Both the position numbers and the translations under genes were made by a program. From Bacillota bacterium (GTDB taxonomy: Bacteria; Bacillota; Bacilli; Bacillales; Cytobacillaceae), in contig JAEWDX010000199.1 of the NCBI GenBank assembly GCA_023389895.1, positions 1-6,849 on the forward strand: a stretch of 6,849 nt of DNA, written 5' to 3'. Shown one piece after another: positions 4,820 to 6,849 of this stretch; within the stretch, counting starts at the first letter, position 1, and every line of letters begins with the position of its first letter. The notes below the pieces were generated by a model. It saw only the letters and a program-made list of their open reading frames with translations, had not been told where the DNA came from and made no database searches.

Positions 4820-6849
4820 TTGAACCAACGGATTAACAAAGTGTTAGTAGCAAACCGAGGAGAGATTGCGATTCGGGTATTTCGGGCATGTACCGAACTA
4901 AATATTCGCACTGTTGCGATTTATTCGAAAGAGGATTCTGGTTCTTATCATCGATATAAAGCGGATGAAGCCTATTTAGTTGGTGAAGGAAAAAAACCAA
5001 TCGAAGCTTATTTAGATATTGAAGGGATTATCGAAATTGCGAAAAATAGCGATGTTGATGCGATTCATCCTGGGTATGGATTTTTATCAGAAAACATTCA
5101 CTTTGCAAAACGGTGTGAAGAGGAAGGAATTATTTTTATTGGTCCAGAGCCGCGGCATTTAGATATGTTTGGTGACAAAGTAAAAGCTAGAGTGCAGGCA
5201 GAACTTGCTGGGATTCCGGTCATTCCCGGAAGTAACGGCTCAATCAACGATTTAGAAGATATCATTCAATTTGGAAGAAATTATGGTTTTCCACTGATTA
5301 TTAAAGCCTCTCTCGGCGGCGGTGGCCGAGGAATGCGCATTGTCCACAAAGAAGATGAAATAAAAGAAGCCTATGAAAGGGCGAAATCTGAAGCGAAAGC
5401 TGCATTTGGTAATGATGAAGTTTATTTAGAGAAATTTATTGAAAAACCGAAGCATATTGAAGTGCAAATAATTGGAGATACATTAGGTACAATCATTCAT
5501 CTTTATGAAAGGGATTGTTCTGTTCAACGTCGCCATCAGAAAGTAGTTGAAGTGGCTCCCTGTGTCTCATTATCAAAAGAATTAAGAGATGAAATCTGTG
5601 AAGCTGCTGTTCGTTTAATGAAAAATGTTGGTTATGTTAACGCAGGAACGGTTGAGTTTTTAGTTGCAAACAATGAGTTTTATTTTATTGAAGTAAATCC
5701 GCGTGTACAAGTAGAGCATACGATAACAGAAATGATCACGGGGATTGATATTGTTCAAACGCAAATTTTAATGGCTGAGGGGCATGCGCTTCACAGTGAT
5801 AAAGTAGGGATTCCTACACAAGAAAATATTCATATTAATGGCTATGCTATTCAATCGCGTGTAACAACAGAGGACCCATTAAATAAGTTCATGCCTGATA
5901 CTGGAAAGATTATGGTCTATCGCTCTGGAGGAGGCTTTGGTGTTCGGCTTGATGCTGGTAATGGCTTCCAAGGTGCGGTCATTACGCCTTATTATGATTC
6001 ATTGCTTGTGAAACTATCAACACAGGCAATGACATTTGCGCAAGCGGCAGCGAAAATGGTACGGAATCTTCAAGAATTTAGAATTCGGGGGATCAAAACA
6101 AATATTCACTTCCTCGAGAATGTCGTGAAACATGAGAAGTTTATTAAAGGCGAATATGATACATCCTTTATTGATCAAACGCCTGAGCTTTTTATGTACC
6201 CAGTTCGGCGAGATAGGGGTACAAAAATGCTCTCGTATATTGGAAATGTTACAATAAATGGATTTCCAGGTATTGATAAGAAGAGAACCCCCGTTTTCGA
6301 ACAACCGAAAATTCCGAATGCTCATTCTTTAATGAAATTTCAAGATGGGACAAAGCAAATACTTGATAAATATGGTGCAGATGGGCTCGTGAACTGGATT
6401 AAGGAACAAAAGGAAGTATTGCTAACCGATACGACCTTCCGGGATGCTCATCAATCATTGCTTGCCACAAGAGTAAGAACGAATGATATTAAGCATATTG
6501 CTGAACCAACTGCAAAACTATTGCCAGAAATGTTCTCATTTGAGATGTGGGGTGGCGCAACATTTGATGTAGCTTACCGCTTTTTGAAGGAAGATCCGTG
6601 GGAAAGACTATTAATTTTACGAGAAAAGATGCCAAATGTTCTTTTTCAAATGCTATTAAGAGGCTCGAATGCGGTCGGTTATATAAACTATCCAGATAAT
6701 GTGATTCGTGAATTTGTTGAAAAATCCGCTGATGCTGGAATTGATGTTTTCCGGATATTTGATAGTCTGAATTGGATAAAAGGGATGGAAGTAGCGATTG
6801 ATGCAGTACGGCAAACAGGAAGAATTGCCGAGGCAGCCATATGCTACAC
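4820..6849 (+). CDS. pycA: PycA, pyruvate carboxylase, 3' truncated by the window
   Basis: Pyruvate carboxylase makes oxaloacetate from pyruvate, bicarbonate and ATP using biotin; it is the main anaplerotic enzyme in Bacillus and acts in the cytosol as a tetramer. The visible 676 codons are somewhat over half of the usual 1,145-1,150. Residues 1-455 are the biotin carboxylase domain: KVLVANRGEIA at the start, the ATP glycine loop GGGGRGM (166-172), RRHQKVVEVAP with K241, E279 in AGTVEF, and EVNPRVQVEH (291-300) with E291, N293, R295 and E299. Residues about 456-530 are the linker and allosteric region. The carboxyltransferase domain starts near 531, with LLTDTTFRDAHQSLLATR (534-551; metal ligand D542), MWGGATFD (576-583) and LLRGSNAVGY (612-621; R614). 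The carboxylated lysine, the remaining metal ligands and the biotinyl domain lie past the edge. Nothing is broken in the part seen. It follows ftsW by 58 bases and may be partly cotranscribed. Confidence 0.97.
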   Translation, partial: MNQRINKVLVANRGEIAIRVFRACTELNIRTVAIYSKEDSGSYHRYKADEAYLVGEGKKPIEAYLDIEGIIEIAKNSDVDAIHPGYGFLSENIHFAKRCEEEGIIFIGPEPRHLDMFGDKVKARVQAELAGIPVIPGSNGSINDLEDIIQFGRNYGFPLIIKASLGGGGRGMRIVHKEDEIKEAYERAKSEAKAAFGNDEVYLEKFIEKPKHIEVQIIGDTLGTIIHLYERDCSVQRRHQKVVEVAPCVSLSKELRDEICEAAVRLMKNVGYVNAGTVEFLVANNEFYFIEVNPRVQVEHTITEMITGIDIVQTQILMAEGHALHSDKVGIPTQENIHINGYAIQSRVTTEDPLNKFMPDTGKIMVYRSGGGFGVRLDAGNGFQGAVITPYYDSLLVKLSTQAMTFAQAAAKMVRNLQEFRIRGIKTNIHFLENVVKHEKFIKGEYDTSFIDQTPELFMYPVRRDRGTKMLSYIGNVTINGFPGIDKKRTPVFEQPKIPNAHSLMKFQDGTKQILDKYGADGLVNWIKEQKEVLLTDTTFRDAHQSLLATRVRTNDIKHIAEPTAKLLPEMFSFEMWGGATFDVAYRFLKEDPWERLLILREKMPNVLFQMLLRGSNAVGYINYPDNVIREFVEKSADAGIDVFRIFDSLNWIKGMEVAIDAVRQTGRIAEAAICY

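Noticed and set aside
1..6849. CRISPR arrays, insertion sequences, phage or defence genes, tRNA, rRNA or riboswitches
   Set aside because: I saw no regularly spaced repeats, transposase motifs, cloverleaf sequences or long structured leaders; every gap between genes is under 200 bases and accounted for.

Overview
This window looks like core chromosome of an endospore-forming, low-GC Gram-positive bacterium of the family Bacillaceae (Bacillus or a close relative). The evidence is AT-rich sequence, strong AGGAGG-type ribosome binding sites, sigma-A promoters, a YhcN/YlaJ spore lipoprotein with a plausible sigma-G promoter, and a gene order that matches the ylaJ-ylaK-ylaL-(ylaM)-ylaN-ftsW-pycA block of Bacillus subtilis as I remember it. 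I see no mobile element, RNA gene, CRISPR array, phage gene or defence cassette.

Layout. 1-251: the 3' end of a plus-strand gene, tentatively a pyridoxamine-phosphate-oxidase-like split-barrel protein, with an intrinsic terminator that overlaps its stop codon. 348-926 (minus): ylaJ, a sporulation lipoprotein, read away from ylaK. 1117-2445 (plus): ylaK, a PIN-PhoH fusion ATPase, with a terminator-like hairpin folded into its last codons. 2471-2968 (minus): ylaL, function unknown, convergent with ylaK. 3128-3409 (plus): ylaN, divergent from ylaL, with back-to-back sigma-A-like promoters between them and a good terminator after it. 3547-4761 (plus): ftsW, the septal peptidoglycan polymerase. 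4820 to the window end (plus): the first 676 codons of pycA, pyruvate carboxylase.

The genes are mostly separate transcription units and not a single pathway. They cover spore germination (YlaJ), probable RNA metabolism (YlaK), iron-dependent relief of Fur repression (YlaN), cell division (FtsW) and anaplerotic oxaloacetate supply (PycA). Four of the six genes whose starts are visible (ylaJ, ylaK, ylaN, pycA) use TTG, each with a well-placed Shine-Dalgarno sequence. Compared with B. subtilis, the glutaminase gene ylaM is missing between ylaL and ylaN.

I did not find a new biological system. The points most worth a second look are the hairpin inside the end of ylaK, the hairpin without a U-tract between ftsW and pycA, the PhoH2-like domain fusion without a neighbouring antitoxin, and the conserved but uncharacterised YlaL.
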